From: Zeimonas sp032027205
Lineage (GTDB): Bacteria > Pseudomonadota > Gammaproteobacteria > Burkholderiales > Burkholderiaceae_E
Assembly: GCA_032027205.1 (NCBI GenBank)
Contig: JAVSMN010000001.1
Location: forward strand, 2,403,254 to 2,467,253
Length of the DNA: 64,000 nucleotides
Direction of reading: 5' to 3'
Notes under the pieces: generated by a model
Database searches by the model: none
The model's input: only the letters and a program-made list of their open reading frames with translations
What the model was told of the DNA's origin: nothing
Shown: positions 25,133 through 37,314 of the stretch, in pieces
How the letters are laid out: every line of letters begins with the position of its first letter
How positions within the stretch are numbered: position 1 is the stretch's first letter
Program-made: the position numbers and the translations under genes

Positions 25133-26587
25133 TCAACCGCCGATCATCCGCGCCGCCTCGCGGTACCACGCGTCGAGCCAGGGCGGGATGTACAGCCCGA
25201 GCAGCAGTCCGAGCGCGAGATGCACGAACACCGGCACCAGCGCCGGCGGGTGCGCGAGGCGCGCGAGCGACGTGTCGCCGAAGACCATTGGCTGCACGCG
25301 GCTGAAGATCGACGCGAAGGCCACGCCCAGCGCTATCAGCAGCAGCGGAGTCGCCCACGGCTGCTCGCGCATCGCCGTCGTGATGATGAGGAACTCGCTG
25401 GCGAACACGCCGAAGGGCGGCATGCCGAGGATCGCCAGCGACCCGAGGATCATTCCCCAGGCGATCGTCGGGCTGATGCGGATCAGCCCGCGGATGTCGT
25501 CCATGACCTGCGTGCCGGCCTTCTGCGCGGCGTGGCCCACTGTGAAGAAGATCGCCGACTTGATCAGCGAGTGCACGGTCATGTGCAGGAGTCCGGCGAA
25601 ATTTGCCACCGGACCGCCGAGTCCGAAGGCGAAGGTCATCAGCCCCATGTGCTCGATCGACGAATACGCGAACATGCGCTTGACGTCGCGCTGGCGCATC
25701 AGCAGGAACGACGCGACGACCACCGACAACAGGCCGAAGCCGATCATCATCCGGCCGGCCAGCGGCACTCCGAGCGCGCCGTCGGTGAGCACCTTGCAGC
25801 GCAGGATTGCGTACAGCGCCACGTTCAGCAGCAACCCCGAGAGCACGGCCGACACCGGCGTCGGGCCCTCGGCGTGCGCGTCGGGCAGCCAGTTGTGCAG
25901 CGGCACGAGGCCCACCTTCGTGCCGTAGCCGATGAAGAGGAACGCGAAGGCGATGGTGACGATGGTCGGGTTCAGCTGCGTCTTGATCGCGTCGAGGTCG
26001 GTCCACAACAGCGTCGCTTCCTCGGCGCCGACCACGCGCTCGGCCGCCATGTAGAGCAGCACCGTGCCGAACAGCGCCTGCGCGATCCCCACGCCGCAGA
26101 GGATGAAGTATTTCCACGCCGCCTCGAGGCTCGCCGCCGTGCGGTAGACGCTCACCAGCAGCACCGTGGTGAGCGTGGCCGCTTCCATCGCGACCCACAG
26201 GATCCCGATGTTGTTGGTCATCAGCCCGAGCAGCATCGTGAAGCTGAACAGCTGGTACATGCTGTGGTACAGCCGCAGGCGCGGCGGCGTCATCTTTCCG
26301 TGATCGCGCTCCACACGCATGTAGGGCCCGGAGAAGATCGCCGTCGTGAAGGCAACGAAGGCGGTGAGCGTCACCAGGAACACGTTGAGCGCATCGATGA
26401 AGAACTCGCGCTGCCAGACGAAGCGCGGCCCGTCGGCGATTACCTGCCCGGTGAGCACGAGCGCCGCGATGAAGGTCGCGAAGCTGAACGCGACGTTCAG
26501 CGACAGCGCCGAATCGCGGTGACCCCACAGCGCCAGCACGGCGCCGCCGGCGAGCGGGATTCCGAGAACGAACAGCAGCGGTTCCAA
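25133..26587 (-). CDS. hyfF: Hydrogenase-4-like antiporter subunit (HyfF, NuoM/NuoN-like)
   Basis: 484 aa, about 14 membrane helices, of the Mrp-antiporter family that moves H+ or Na+ in complex I-like machines. The charged residues for ion transfer are visible: Glu in LWVAMEAATLTTVLL and Lys in IGYGTKVGLVPLHNWLPDAHAEGPTPVSA, plus Lys in QRDVKRMFAYSSIEHMG. It therefore appears competent for ion pumping. It lies 1 base downstream of the hyfE stop and 1 base before hyfG. Confidence 0.9.
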   Translation of the reverse strand: MEPLLFVLGIPLAGGAVLALWGHRDSALSLNVAFSFATFIAALVLTGQVIADGPRFVWQREFFIDALNVFLVTLTAFVAFTTAIFSGPYMRVERDHGKMTPPRLRLYHSMYQLFSFTMLLGLMTNNIGILWVAMEAATLTTVLLVSVYRTAASLEAAWKYFILCGVGIAQALFGTVLLYMAAERVVGAEEATLLWTDLDAIKTQLNPTIVTIAFAFLFIGYGTKVGLVPLHNWLPDAHAEGPTPVSAVLSGLLLNVALYAILRCKVLTDGALGVPLAGRMMIGFGLLSVVVASFLLMRQRDVKRMFAYSSIEHMGLMTFAFGLGGPVANFAGLLHMTVHSLIKSAIFFTVGHAAQKAGTQVMDDIRGLIRISPTIAWGMILGSLAILGMPPFGVFASEFLIITTAMREQPWATPLLLIALGVAFASIFSRVQPMVFGDTSLARLAHPPALVPVFVHLALGLLLGLYIPPWLDAWYREAARMIGG

Positions 26588-26588
26588 C

Positions 26589-27248
26589 TCAGTCGTCCTT
26601 GAGCTGCTCGAGATGGCGGATGTCCAGGCTGTCGAACTGCTCGCGAATCTGGAACATGAACACGCCGAGGATCAGCACACCGATGAGCACGTCGAGCCCG
26701 ATGCCCAGTTCGACGACCATCGGCATGCCATAGGTCGCGCAGGTGGCCGCGAAGAACAGGCCGTTCTCCATCGAAAGGAAGCCGATCACCTGCGGCACCG
26801 CCTTCGCGCGCGTGATCATCATGAGGAACGACAGCAGCACGCAGGCGAGCGCGATGCCGAGCGAGCCGCCGGCGATCGATGACGAGAGCTTCGCGATCGG
26901 CGCGGAGAGCGCGAAGGCGAAGATGACGAGCGCGATGCCGATCAGCATCGTCGTGGGGATGTTGATCAGCGTCTCGACGTCCCAGCGCACGTCGAGCCGG
27001 TCGATGACCCGGTGCAGCAGCGCCGGGATCAGCAGCACCTTGAGCGCGAGCGTGAGCCCGGCCGACACGTAGAGGTGCGGCTGCTGCGTGACGTAGCCGA
27101 CCGCCGCCGTCGAGACGACGAGCGTGGCGCCCTGCAGCGTGAACAGGTTGATCAGCGACAGGATGCGNCGCTGCGAGATCATCGCGAAGGCGAGCAGCAG
27201 CAGCAGGGCGCCGAGCAGGTTGACGAGCTGGGCGAAAAGGGTGCTCAT
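26589..27248 (-). CDS. hyfE: Hydrogenase-4-like subunit HyfE (NuoK-like C-terminus)
   Basis: 219 aa with about six to seven membrane helices and a soluble C-terminal tail (QIREQFDSLDIRHLEQLKDD). It fits HyfE, whose middle part resembles NuoK: acidic residues in SMENGLF and VVELGIGLD are candidates for the ion path. One base is ambiguous (N at 27168), but the affected codon is CGN and always encodes Arg, so residue 27 can be read as Arg. It lies between hyfC and hyfF with short spacing. Confidence 0.87.
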   Translation of the reverse strand: MSTLFAQLVNLLGALLLLLAFAMISQXRILSLINLFTLQGATLVVSTAAVGYVTQQPHLYVSAGLTLALKVLLIPALLHRVIDRLDVRWDVETLINIPTTMLIGIALVIFAFALSAPIAKLSSSIAGGSLGIALACVLLSFLMMITRAKAVPQVIGFLSMENGLFFAATCATYGMPMVVELGIGLDVLIGVLILGVFMFQIREQFDSLDIRHLEQLKDD

Positions 27249-27261
27249 CGCGGCCGCCGCT

Positions 27262-28209
27262 TCAACCGAGAAGGATCTGCACCAGCAGGCCGATGACGGC
27301 GAGCAGGAACGCGGTGGCGAGGAACTCGGGCACGCGGAAGATGCGCATCTTCGCGCTGAGCGTCTCGAGCAGCGCGAGGCTCGCTCCGCCGACCATCAGC
27401 TTCGCCACCAGCGCAGGCAGCGCGAACACGAGCTCGAGCGGCGCCTGCGCTTCGGCGATGCCCCACGGGAAGAACAGCGCCAGCCCGATGCACGAGTAGG
27501 CGAACAGCTTCAGGCTCGCCGCCCATTCCATCAGCGCCAGGTGCCGGCCCGAGTACTCGAGCAGCAGCGCCTCGTGGATCATCGTCAGCTCGAGGTGCGT
27601 CGCCGGGTTGTCCACCGGGATGCGCGCGTTCTCGGCGAGCGACACCATCGTGAACGCCACGCCGGCGAAGGCGAGCACCGGGTGGATCGCCAGCTCGCGG
27701 TGCGCGAGCAGTTCGACGATGGTCGTAAGCGAAGTCGACTGCGAGATCAGCGACGCCGAGAACAGGACCATCAGCAGCGCCGGCTCGGACAGGAAGCCGA
27801 CCAGCATCTCGCGGCGCGCGCCCATCGTTCCGAAGGCGGTGCCGACGTCCATCGCCGCCAGCGAGATGAACACGCGCGCGAGCGCGAGCAGCCCCACCAG
27901 CGCGATCGCGTCCGCCGCGCTCGACAGCGGCAGGTCGGTCGACAGGATCGGGACGATCGCGCAGGCGACCAGCAGGCAGCCGAACACGATGTAGGGTGTG
28001 GCGCGAAAGACCGAAGATGCGTGCTCGGCGACCACCGATTCCTTCTCGAACAGCTTGTGCAGCACGCGGTACGGCTGCCACAGGCTCGGCGCCGAGCGGT
28101 TCTGCAGCCAGGCACGGCACATGTTCACCCAGCCGCTGAGGATCGGCGCGAGCAGCAGCGCGGCGACGATCGCGAGCGTCTGCGAGAGGAGGGCGTACAG
28201 CGCGCTCAC
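27262..28209 (-). CDS. hyfC: Hydrogenase-4-like membrane anchor (HyfC/HycD, NuoH-like)
   Basis: 315 aa with about eight helices; the subunit that ties the soluble electron-transfer arm to the membrane ion channels, like NuoH. The acidic loop ENARIPVDNPATHLELTMIHEAL is diagnostic. The start is GTG 28209, overlapping the hyfB stop (GTGA). Ion-channel glutamates appear retained. It completes the core hyfB-C-E-F-G-I set. Confidence 0.9.
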   Translation of the reverse strand: MSALYALLSQTLAIVAALLLAPILSGWVNMCRAWLQNRSAPSLWQPYRVLHKLFEKESVVAEHASSVFRATPYIVFGCLLVACAIVPILSTDLPLSSAADAIALVGLLALARVFISLAAMDVGTAFGTMGARREMLVGFLSEPALLMVLFSASLISQSTSLTTIVELLAHRELAIHPVLAFAGVAFTMVSLAENARIPVDNPATHLELTMIHEALLLEYSGRHLALMEWAASLKLFAYSCIGLALFFPWGIAEAQAPLELVFALPALVAKLMVGGASLALLETLSAKMRIFRVPEFLATAFLLAVIGLLVQILLG

Positions 28210-30254
28210 GGACGCACCAGCAGCAGCACGACGACGAGCGTCACGAAGCTGTAGAGCAGGTACACGGCGATGCGGCCCTGCTGCAGCAGGCCGACGATGC
28301 GCGCGAGCCTCGCGACGACGTCTGCGATCGGCAGGTAGAGCCAGTACCAGATCGAGTCTTCGGCGGTGACGCGGTATCGCGGCTTCGCATCGGAGGGCGT
28401 GGGCAACTCGCGCGTCATCCGGAAGAAGGGCTCGAAGATCTGCCGGATCGGCTGGCCGAATCCTTCGGCGCTGTCCTGCATGCGCGCGGTCTGCCACGGA
28501 AAGCCGCAGGCCCAGGGCCGGGCGCGGCGCAGGCGGCCGTGATAGAGCAGGCGCACGAGCAGGAAGACGATGCCGAAGCTCGCGGCGATGCCGAGCAGGA
28601 AGATCACCGGCCCGTAGCTCGCGCGCTCGATTCCGGCCGGCGCGAGCAGCCAGCCGCGGGCGGAGACCGTATCGGCCAGCCCTGCACCGACCAGATGGCG
28701 CGTGATCGGATCGATGAGTTGCACGAACTGGTTCGGCATCAGGCCGAGCAGCACGCAGCCGGCGACGAGCCAGCCCATGCCCGCGCGCTCCCAGCGGCCG
28801 GCGTCGTGCGCCTGCGCGAGCTTTTCCTCGCGCGGCTGGCCGAGGAAGATGACGCCGAAGAACTTCACCATCGTGTACCCGGCCAGCGCGGCGACGAGCG
28901 CGATCACCGCCGCGACAACCGGGATCAGCATGTTCAGCACCGGATGCGGCAGCCCCGGCGTGAACAGGAAGCTTTGCAGCAGCAGCCATTCGGAGACGAA
29001 GCCGCCCAGCGGCGGCAGGCCGGCGCTGGCCAGCGTGCCGACGAGCGTGGCCCAGGCGACCCACGGCATGTATCGGATCAGCCCGCCGAGCCTGCCGAGG
29101 TTGCGTTCGGCGGTTGCGTGCAGCACCGAACCGGTGCCCACGAACAGCAGGCTCTTGAACATCGCGTGGCTCGCCACGTGGTACAGGCCGGCGGTGAGCG
29201 CCAGCGACGCCAGCGCGCGCATGCCGTACGACGAGAAGACGAGCCCGAGTCCGATCGCGCAGAAGATGAGTCCGATGTTCTCGATCGACGACCAGGCGAG
29301 CAGTCGCTTCATGTCGACCTGCGCGGCCGCGAAGACGACTCCGTAGAGCGCCGTGACCAGGCCGAGCGCGAGCGCGAGCGCGCCCCACCACCAGATCTGC
29401 ACCGACAGCAGGTCGAAGCTGACCCGCAGCAGCCCGTAGACGGCCGTCTTCAGCATCACGCCGCTCATCAGCGCCGACACCGGCGAGGGCGCTGCCGGAT
29501 GCGCGTCGGGCAGCCACACGTGCAGCGGCAGGATGCCCGCCTTGGCGCCGAAGCCGAACACGGCGAGCAGGAACGCGACCGACGCCCAGAACGGCGAGAG
29601 TTGCTGGGCGCGCATGTTCGCGAACGTGTAGTCGCCGGTGTTCGCCTGCAGCACCCCGAAGCACATCAGGATCGCGATCGCGCCCACGTGCGCGATGAGA
29701 AGGTAGATGTAGCCGGCGCGACGGATCTCGGCGATGCGGTGATTGGCGGTGACGAGGAAGAACGACGACAGCGCCATCGTCTCCCACATCACCATGAACG
29801 AGTAGGCATCGTCGGCGAGCACGACCATCGTCATGCTCGCGAGAAACACGTGGTACTCGAGGCAGAGAAGGCCCGCCGGCGTGCCTTCGCCCTGGCGGAA
29901 GTACCCGGCGGCGAAGGCGGAGACTCCGACCGACGTGGCGCCGATCACCAGCAGGAAGAACGACGCGAGCGCGTCGAGGCGAAGGTGGAAGGGCAGCGTC
30001 GGCAAGCCGATCGGCAGCACGATCGACTGCGGGAGCACGGTCGCGCCCGGATGCACGATCGCCTCCGAATGCACAATCGCCTCCGGCGAGGCGAGCAACG
30101 CCGCGATCGCGACTGCCGACAGCAGCAGGCCGAGCGCTGCACCCGCCGGGAAGAGCACGTGAGCGACGAAGCGCAGTCGGTGCAGTGCGAAAACGCCGAC
30201 CACGGCGACGGCGAGCCAGCCGGCGACGACGAGGAGCGCCCAGTCGATCAGCAT
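28206..30254 (-). CDS. hyfB: Hydrogenase-4-like antiporter subunit (HyfB, NuoL-like)
   Basis: 682 aa, about 16 helices, of the proton-translocating antiporter family. The transport signature is intact: Glu in VMWETMALSSFF, Lys in FGAKAGILPLHVWLPDAHPAAPSPVSALMSG, and Lys in VDMKRLLAWSSIENIG. The C-terminal extension is long, as in NuoL/HyfB. An extracytoplasmic loop near residue 60 carries a 6-residue tandem repeat. As first gene of the operon its promoter should lie near 30255-30290, next to the small ribbon-helix-helix gene on the same strand. Confidence 0.91.
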   Translation of the reverse strand: MLIDWALLVVAGWLAVAVVGVFALHRLRFVAHVLFPAGAALGLLLSAVAIAALLASPEAIVHSEAIVHPGATVLPQSIVLPIGLPTLPFHLRLDALASFFLLVIGATSVGVSAFAAGYFRQGEGTPAGLLCLEYHVFLASMTMVVLADDAYSFMVMWETMALSSFFLVTANHRIAEIRRAGYIYLLIAHVGAIAILMCFGVLQANTGDYTFANMRAQQLSPFWASVAFLLAVFGFGAKAGILPLHVWLPDAHPAAPSPVSALMSGVMLKTAVYGLLRVSFDLLSVQIWWWGALALALGLVTALYGVVFAAAQVDMKRLLAWSSIENIGLIFCAIGLGLVFSSYGMRALASLALTAGLYHVASHAMFKSLLFVGTGSVLHATAERNLGRLGGLIRYMPWVAWATLVGTLASAGLPPLGGFVSEWLLLQSFLFTPGLPHPVLNMLIPVVAAVIALVAALAGYTMVKFFGVIFLGQPREEKLAQAHDAGRWERAGMGWLVAGCVLLGLMPNQFVQLIDPITRHLVGAGLADTVSARGWLLAPAGIERASYGPVIFLLGIAASFGIVFLLVRLLYHGRLRRARPWACGFPWQTARMQDSAEGFGQPIRQIFEPFFRMTRELPTPSDAKPRYRVTAEDSIWYWLYLPIADVVARLARIVGLLQQGRIAVYLLYSFVTLVVVLLLVRP
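30017..30088 (-). repeat. 18-base tandem repeat inside hyfB (4 imperfect copies)
   Basis: Four units starting at 30017, 30035, 30053 and 30071, each beginning GCAC(G/A)(A/G)TCG on the plus strand. In the protein they give PEAIVH-SEAIVH-PGATVL-PQSIVL, a predicted loop. The 18-base period keeps the frame, so copy-number change would lengthen the loop without breaking the gene. Confidence 0.8.
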
Positions 30255-30287
30255 CGGTCGATGAAATCGCTCGGTCGGTTCCCGGCT

Positions 30288-30539
30288 TCAGCGCCCGCCG
30301 CCGGGGCGGGCTTTCACCGGCCTCGTGCGTGACGATCTACGGGGACCCGTCCGCGGGATCGTCGCTCGCGACGCCGTATCGGTGCGGGTGTACTCGACCT
30401 TGTGCACCGCGAGGTACTCGCGGATCAGCTTGCGGATCACCTGCGAAGGCGTGAGGTCCTGGCTGGCGCACAGTCGCTCGAAGGCTGCCTTCTTGTCGGG
30501 ATCGATCAACAGGGTCAGTCGCGCAGTCTTCTGCTCCAT
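30288..30539 (-). CDS. Small ribbon-helix-helix (CopG-like) protein
   Basis: 83 aa from ATG 30539 (an alternative ATG-type start at 30566 adds 9 residues). ARLTLLIDPDKKAAFERLCASQDLTPSQVIRKLIREYL is the strand-helix-helix pattern of DNA-binding MetJ/Arc/CopG proteins; the remaining 35 residues are basic and probably disordered. It lies just upstream of hyfB on the same strand and could regulate that operon or be the antitoxin half of a pair, but no toxin gene accompanies it. Confidence 0.75.
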   Translation of the reverse strand: MEQKTARLTLLIDPDKKAAFERLCASQDLTPSQVIRKLIREYLAVHKVEYTRTDTASRATIPRTGPRRSSRTRPVKARPGGGR

Positions 30540-30626
30540 GACGCCCGCCGCGAATGTCAACAACATTCACATCTGCGTAGCATTCTAGGCGCATCGGATA
30601 CGCTTGGGAAGCAGACGCTCGATCCG

Positions 30627-31355
30627 TCACTGCGTCAACGCGACGCTCCCGCTCACCGTCGTCGTGACTGTGGTTCGCCCCTCGGCGCCGGGAAGCGGCA
30701 CGGCTTCGTCGGCCGCGGCGGCGCGCGACATCATCATCTTCGCCACGGGCTCCGGGCCGACCGGTCCGGAGCCGGCTATCGAGACTTCGCGCACCTCGTA
30801 GCCGCGAAAGCCTAGCGCGCGCGCGGCGGCGCCGGCCTTCGCGTGGAACGCCTGCACCGCCTGGCCGATCAGCTCCTGCTCGACTTCCAGGCGCGCTTCG
30901 CGGCTGAGCAGGTAGGCCACCGACTGCACGTTCAGCGTCGTGGCGAGCTCGCCGACGAGCGCATTGAACGACTCGGACGGCTTGGCCGTCAGCTGCAGCG
31001 CGCCGCGAGTTCGCCAGCCGACGATCCGGCTCTGTTGCCAGACCGGGTCGGTGCGATAGCCCGCGCTCTGCACTTCGATTCCGGACTCGCCCTTCAGGCG
31101 TTCGAGCACCGGAGCGAGCAACCGGCTCACCTGTTCCTGGCCGGCGGCCGGCTGCGGCGATTCGCGCTCGGCGTACAGCGTCGCGACGACGCGGTCCTGG
31201 ACCACCTCGCGCCATGCCGAAGCGTCGAGATTCAATCGGGGGCGCAGATCGACCGGTTGGGCGTGGAACGCGTCGGCCGGCTGTGCCGTGGCGGGCAGGC
31301 CCGGCGCGAGGCACAGCGCGGCCGAAGCGAGCGCGGCGGCGAGCGAAGCTCTCAT
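30627..31355 (-). CDS. SIMPL-domain (DUF541) periplasmic protein
   Basis: 242 aa with a signal peptide ending ATAQPAD. The body has the SIMPL pattern: RVVATLYAERESPQPAAGQEQVSRLLAPVLERLKGE, GYRTDPVWQQSRIVGWRTRGALQLTAK, and VQSVAYLLSREARLEVEQELIGQAVQAFHAKAGAAARALG. The biochemical role of this family is unsettled; related proteins are surface or periplasmic and linked to stress. Its ATG overlaps the upstream gene's stop by 4 bases, making it third in an operon led by lhr. Confidence 0.82.
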   Translation of the reverse strand: MRASLAAALASAALCLAPGLPATAQPADAFHAQPVDLRPRLNLDASAWREVVQDRVVATLYAERESPQPAAGQEQVSRLLAPVLERLKGESGIEVQSAGYRTDPVWQQSRIVGWRTRGALQLTAKPSESFNALVGELATTLNVQSVAYLLSREARLEVEQELIGQAVQAFHAKAGAAARALGFRGYEVREVSIAGSGPVGPEPVAKMMMSRAAAADEAVPLPGAEGRTTVTTTVSGSVALTQ

Positions 31356-32232
31356 CGCGCCCCGCCGGCAGGTACGCTGCCGGGCGCCACGAGCACGGGT
31401 TCGGGGGCAGGCGGCGCGGGGCTCGGCTCGGCCGGTTGAAGCGTGAACGTCGGCGGTGGCGGCGCCTGCATCACCGGCGTCGAAGGCGGCGTGATCTGCA
31501 GTGAACTCGACGTCGCGCCGTTCTCGGCCGACTGCACCGACGGCGCGGGGACGGGCGAAGCCGATGTCGCAGGGGCGGCGCGGCCGGGGACGACCGGCTG
31601 AACCGGGGTGAACGTCGGACCGCCAATGCTGCCGACGGGCCGGGTCGTTGCGGGCGAAGGAGCCGGCGCCACGGTGACCGGCGCTGCGCCGGGGACGACG
31701 ACCGGCGGCGTTGCCGGCGACGGCGGCACCACCGTCGTCGTTGCGGCGCCCGCTGCGGACGAGGTCGATGCGCCGGCAGCGGCCGGCGACGACGATGCAG
31801 CCGGCGGTGCGGAAGCAGGGGCGGTTGTCGCCTGCGGCGCCGATTCGCGAATGGTCAGTTCGCGGAACAGCCCGCCGCCCTCGACGCTGCCGGTCACGCG
31901 GCCCGCACCCTCGATGCGCATGCGGCATGCCTCGCGCTGTTCGGGCGGCAGCGGCGCGCATCGGGCCAGTGCGTTGCGCCGGTAGTTCTCGTCGGCGCCT
32001 TCGAGCAGCTTGCCCTGACGCGCCGCCTGCGCTGCCGCGCCGGCCTCGCGCAGACAGGCCTTCTGGTCTTCGCCGGTGCGCCCGCTCAGGCACGCCGCGC
32101 GGTCGGCGAGGTACTTCTCGTGGATGGTGGCATCGCTTTGCGTCTGCGCAGCGGCAGGCGGTGCGGCGACCGACAGCAGGCCCGCGATCCCCGCGACGAG
32201 GGCGGCGGCGGCGAGCGACGATGCGAATGCTT

Positions 32233-32236
<4 letters not shown>
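31352..32236 (-). CDS. Secreted protein with long Pro/Ala/Thr-rich tail, function unknown
   Basis: 294 aa with a signal peptide ending AAAQTQ. A small folded N-terminal part (about 30-130) contains four cysteines in CLSGRTGEDQKACLREAG and ARCAPLPPEQREACRMRIEG, a pattern I recall in unnamed Burkholderiales periplasmic proteins. A following GAGRVTGSVEGGGLFRELTI segment looks like a beta hairpin. From about 140 to the end it is low-complexity Pro/Ala/Ser/Thr/Val, probably an extended linker. It overlaps both neighbours by 4 bases, sandwiched between lhr and the SIMPL gene. I do not recognise a function. Confidence 0.72.
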
Positions 32237-36669
<4,433 letters not shown>

Positions 36670-36732
36670 CGCGCTATCTTGACCGAACAGGCGCGAAAGC
36701 TTGTTCGAACACGAGCGAAAGCATCGGCGGCC

Positions 36733-37182
36733 TTACAGCTCTTGCGGGACCTGCTCCTCGAGCCGCTGCAGGCAATCGTCGAGCAGCGCGTGCAGCGCGA
36801 CGACCCGTTGCACGCCGAGCCGTTCGTTCAGCGCGAGTTGCGCCTGCTTCCATGCCTTCTGGCCTTCCGCGCGCACTTCCCGGCCGGCATCGGTTGCCCA
36901 CACGGTGCGGCTGCGATCGTCGTCGCCCGGGCCGATCTCGATCCAGCCGGCCGCGACGAGCGGCTGCAGGTTGCGCGTGAGCGTCGAAGCGTCGAGCCTC
37001 ATTCGACGAGCGAGCAGGCCGGGTCGCACCGGCCCGAGCAGCACGACGTGCGAGAGAAGCGAGTACTGCGTGTTCTTCAGTCCGGTACGCGCGACGTACG
37101 CGTCGTAATGGCGCGTGACCGCGCGGCTGAGCTGGCGCAGCTTCAGGTTCGTGCAGCCCTGCGGCTTGACGGTTTCCTTCAT
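36733..37182 (-). CDS. MarR-family transcriptional regulator
   Basis: 149 aa from ATG 37182. Winged helix-turn-helix: LKNTQYSLLSHV, GLLARRMRLDASTLTRNLQPLVAAGWIE (recognition helix) and a wing GPGDDDRSRTVWATDAG, flanked by dimerisation helices. Cys10 (QGCTNLKLRQLSRAVTRHYD) sits where OhrR-type regulators carry a redox cysteine, so redox sensing is possible. It is divergent from a thioesterase gene; two 12-base operator-like repeats lie directly in its promoter, suggesting autoregulation. A longer in-frame start at 37272 would add repeat-encoded residues and is less likely. Confidence 0.88.
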   Translation of the reverse strand: MKETVKPQGCTNLKLRQLSRAVTRHYDAYVARTGLKNTQYSLLSHVVLLGPVRPGLLARRMRLDASTLTRNLQPLVAAGWIEIGPGDDDRSRTVWATDAGREVRAEGQKAWKQAQLALNERLGVQRVVALHALLDDCLQRLEEQVPQEL

Positions 37183-37189
37183 CGAAGTT

Positions 37190-37217
37190 ATTGTATATGC
37201 AATTGTTGTGTATGCAA
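37190..37217 (-). promoter_or_regulatory. Promoter and twin MarR-type operator boxes
   Basis: Two 12-base boxes on the plus strand, TTGTATATGCAA (37191-37202) and TTGTGTATGCAA (37206-37217), share 11 of 12 bases, are imperfect palindromes and are spaced 15 bases. They overlap a good minus-strand promoter: -35 TTGCAT (37217-37212), 16 bases, -10 TACAAT (37195-37190). The -10 ends 7 bases before the marR ATG with no ribosome-binding site, so the transcript may be leaderless. Confidence 0.6.
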
Positions 37218-37241
37218 GTACTTCGTAGGGGCGTGCGTACG

Positions 37242-37293
37242 TGCACTTCTTACCCGCACTTCTTACCTGCACTTGTTACCTGCACTTCTCATG
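37242..37293 (+). repeat. 13-base tandem repeat upstream of the thioesterase gene
   Basis: Four head-to-tail units of TGCACTTCTTACC starting at 37242, 37255, 37268 and 37281. The second and third differ by one base each and the last is degenerate at its 3' end. The array lies between the MarR boxes and the thioesterase ribosome-binding site, so it would be in the leader or promoter of that gene. Confidence 0.85.
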
Positions 37294-37314
37294 CATGAGA
37301 GCGGAGGCCCGACC

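Noticed and set aside
23521..26602. Long plus-strand open frames over the hyf genes (about 594 and 538 residues)
   Set aside because: They are compositional shadows of hyfF/hyfG in high-GC DNA: rich in Arg, Ala, His and Asp, with no domain, while the minus strand has clear homology.
23042..30254. Functional formate hydrogenlyase or NiFe hydrogenase
   Set aside because: Both NiFe-binding cysteine pairs are missing in the large subunit, and formate dehydrogenase, ferredoxins and maturation genes are absent nearby.
28539..30332. 597-residue plus-strand open frame
   Set aside because: Antisense to hyfB, strongly charged and without motifs.
37242..37293. CRISPR-like array
   Set aside because: The units are 13 bases head-to-tail with no spacers and no cas genes.
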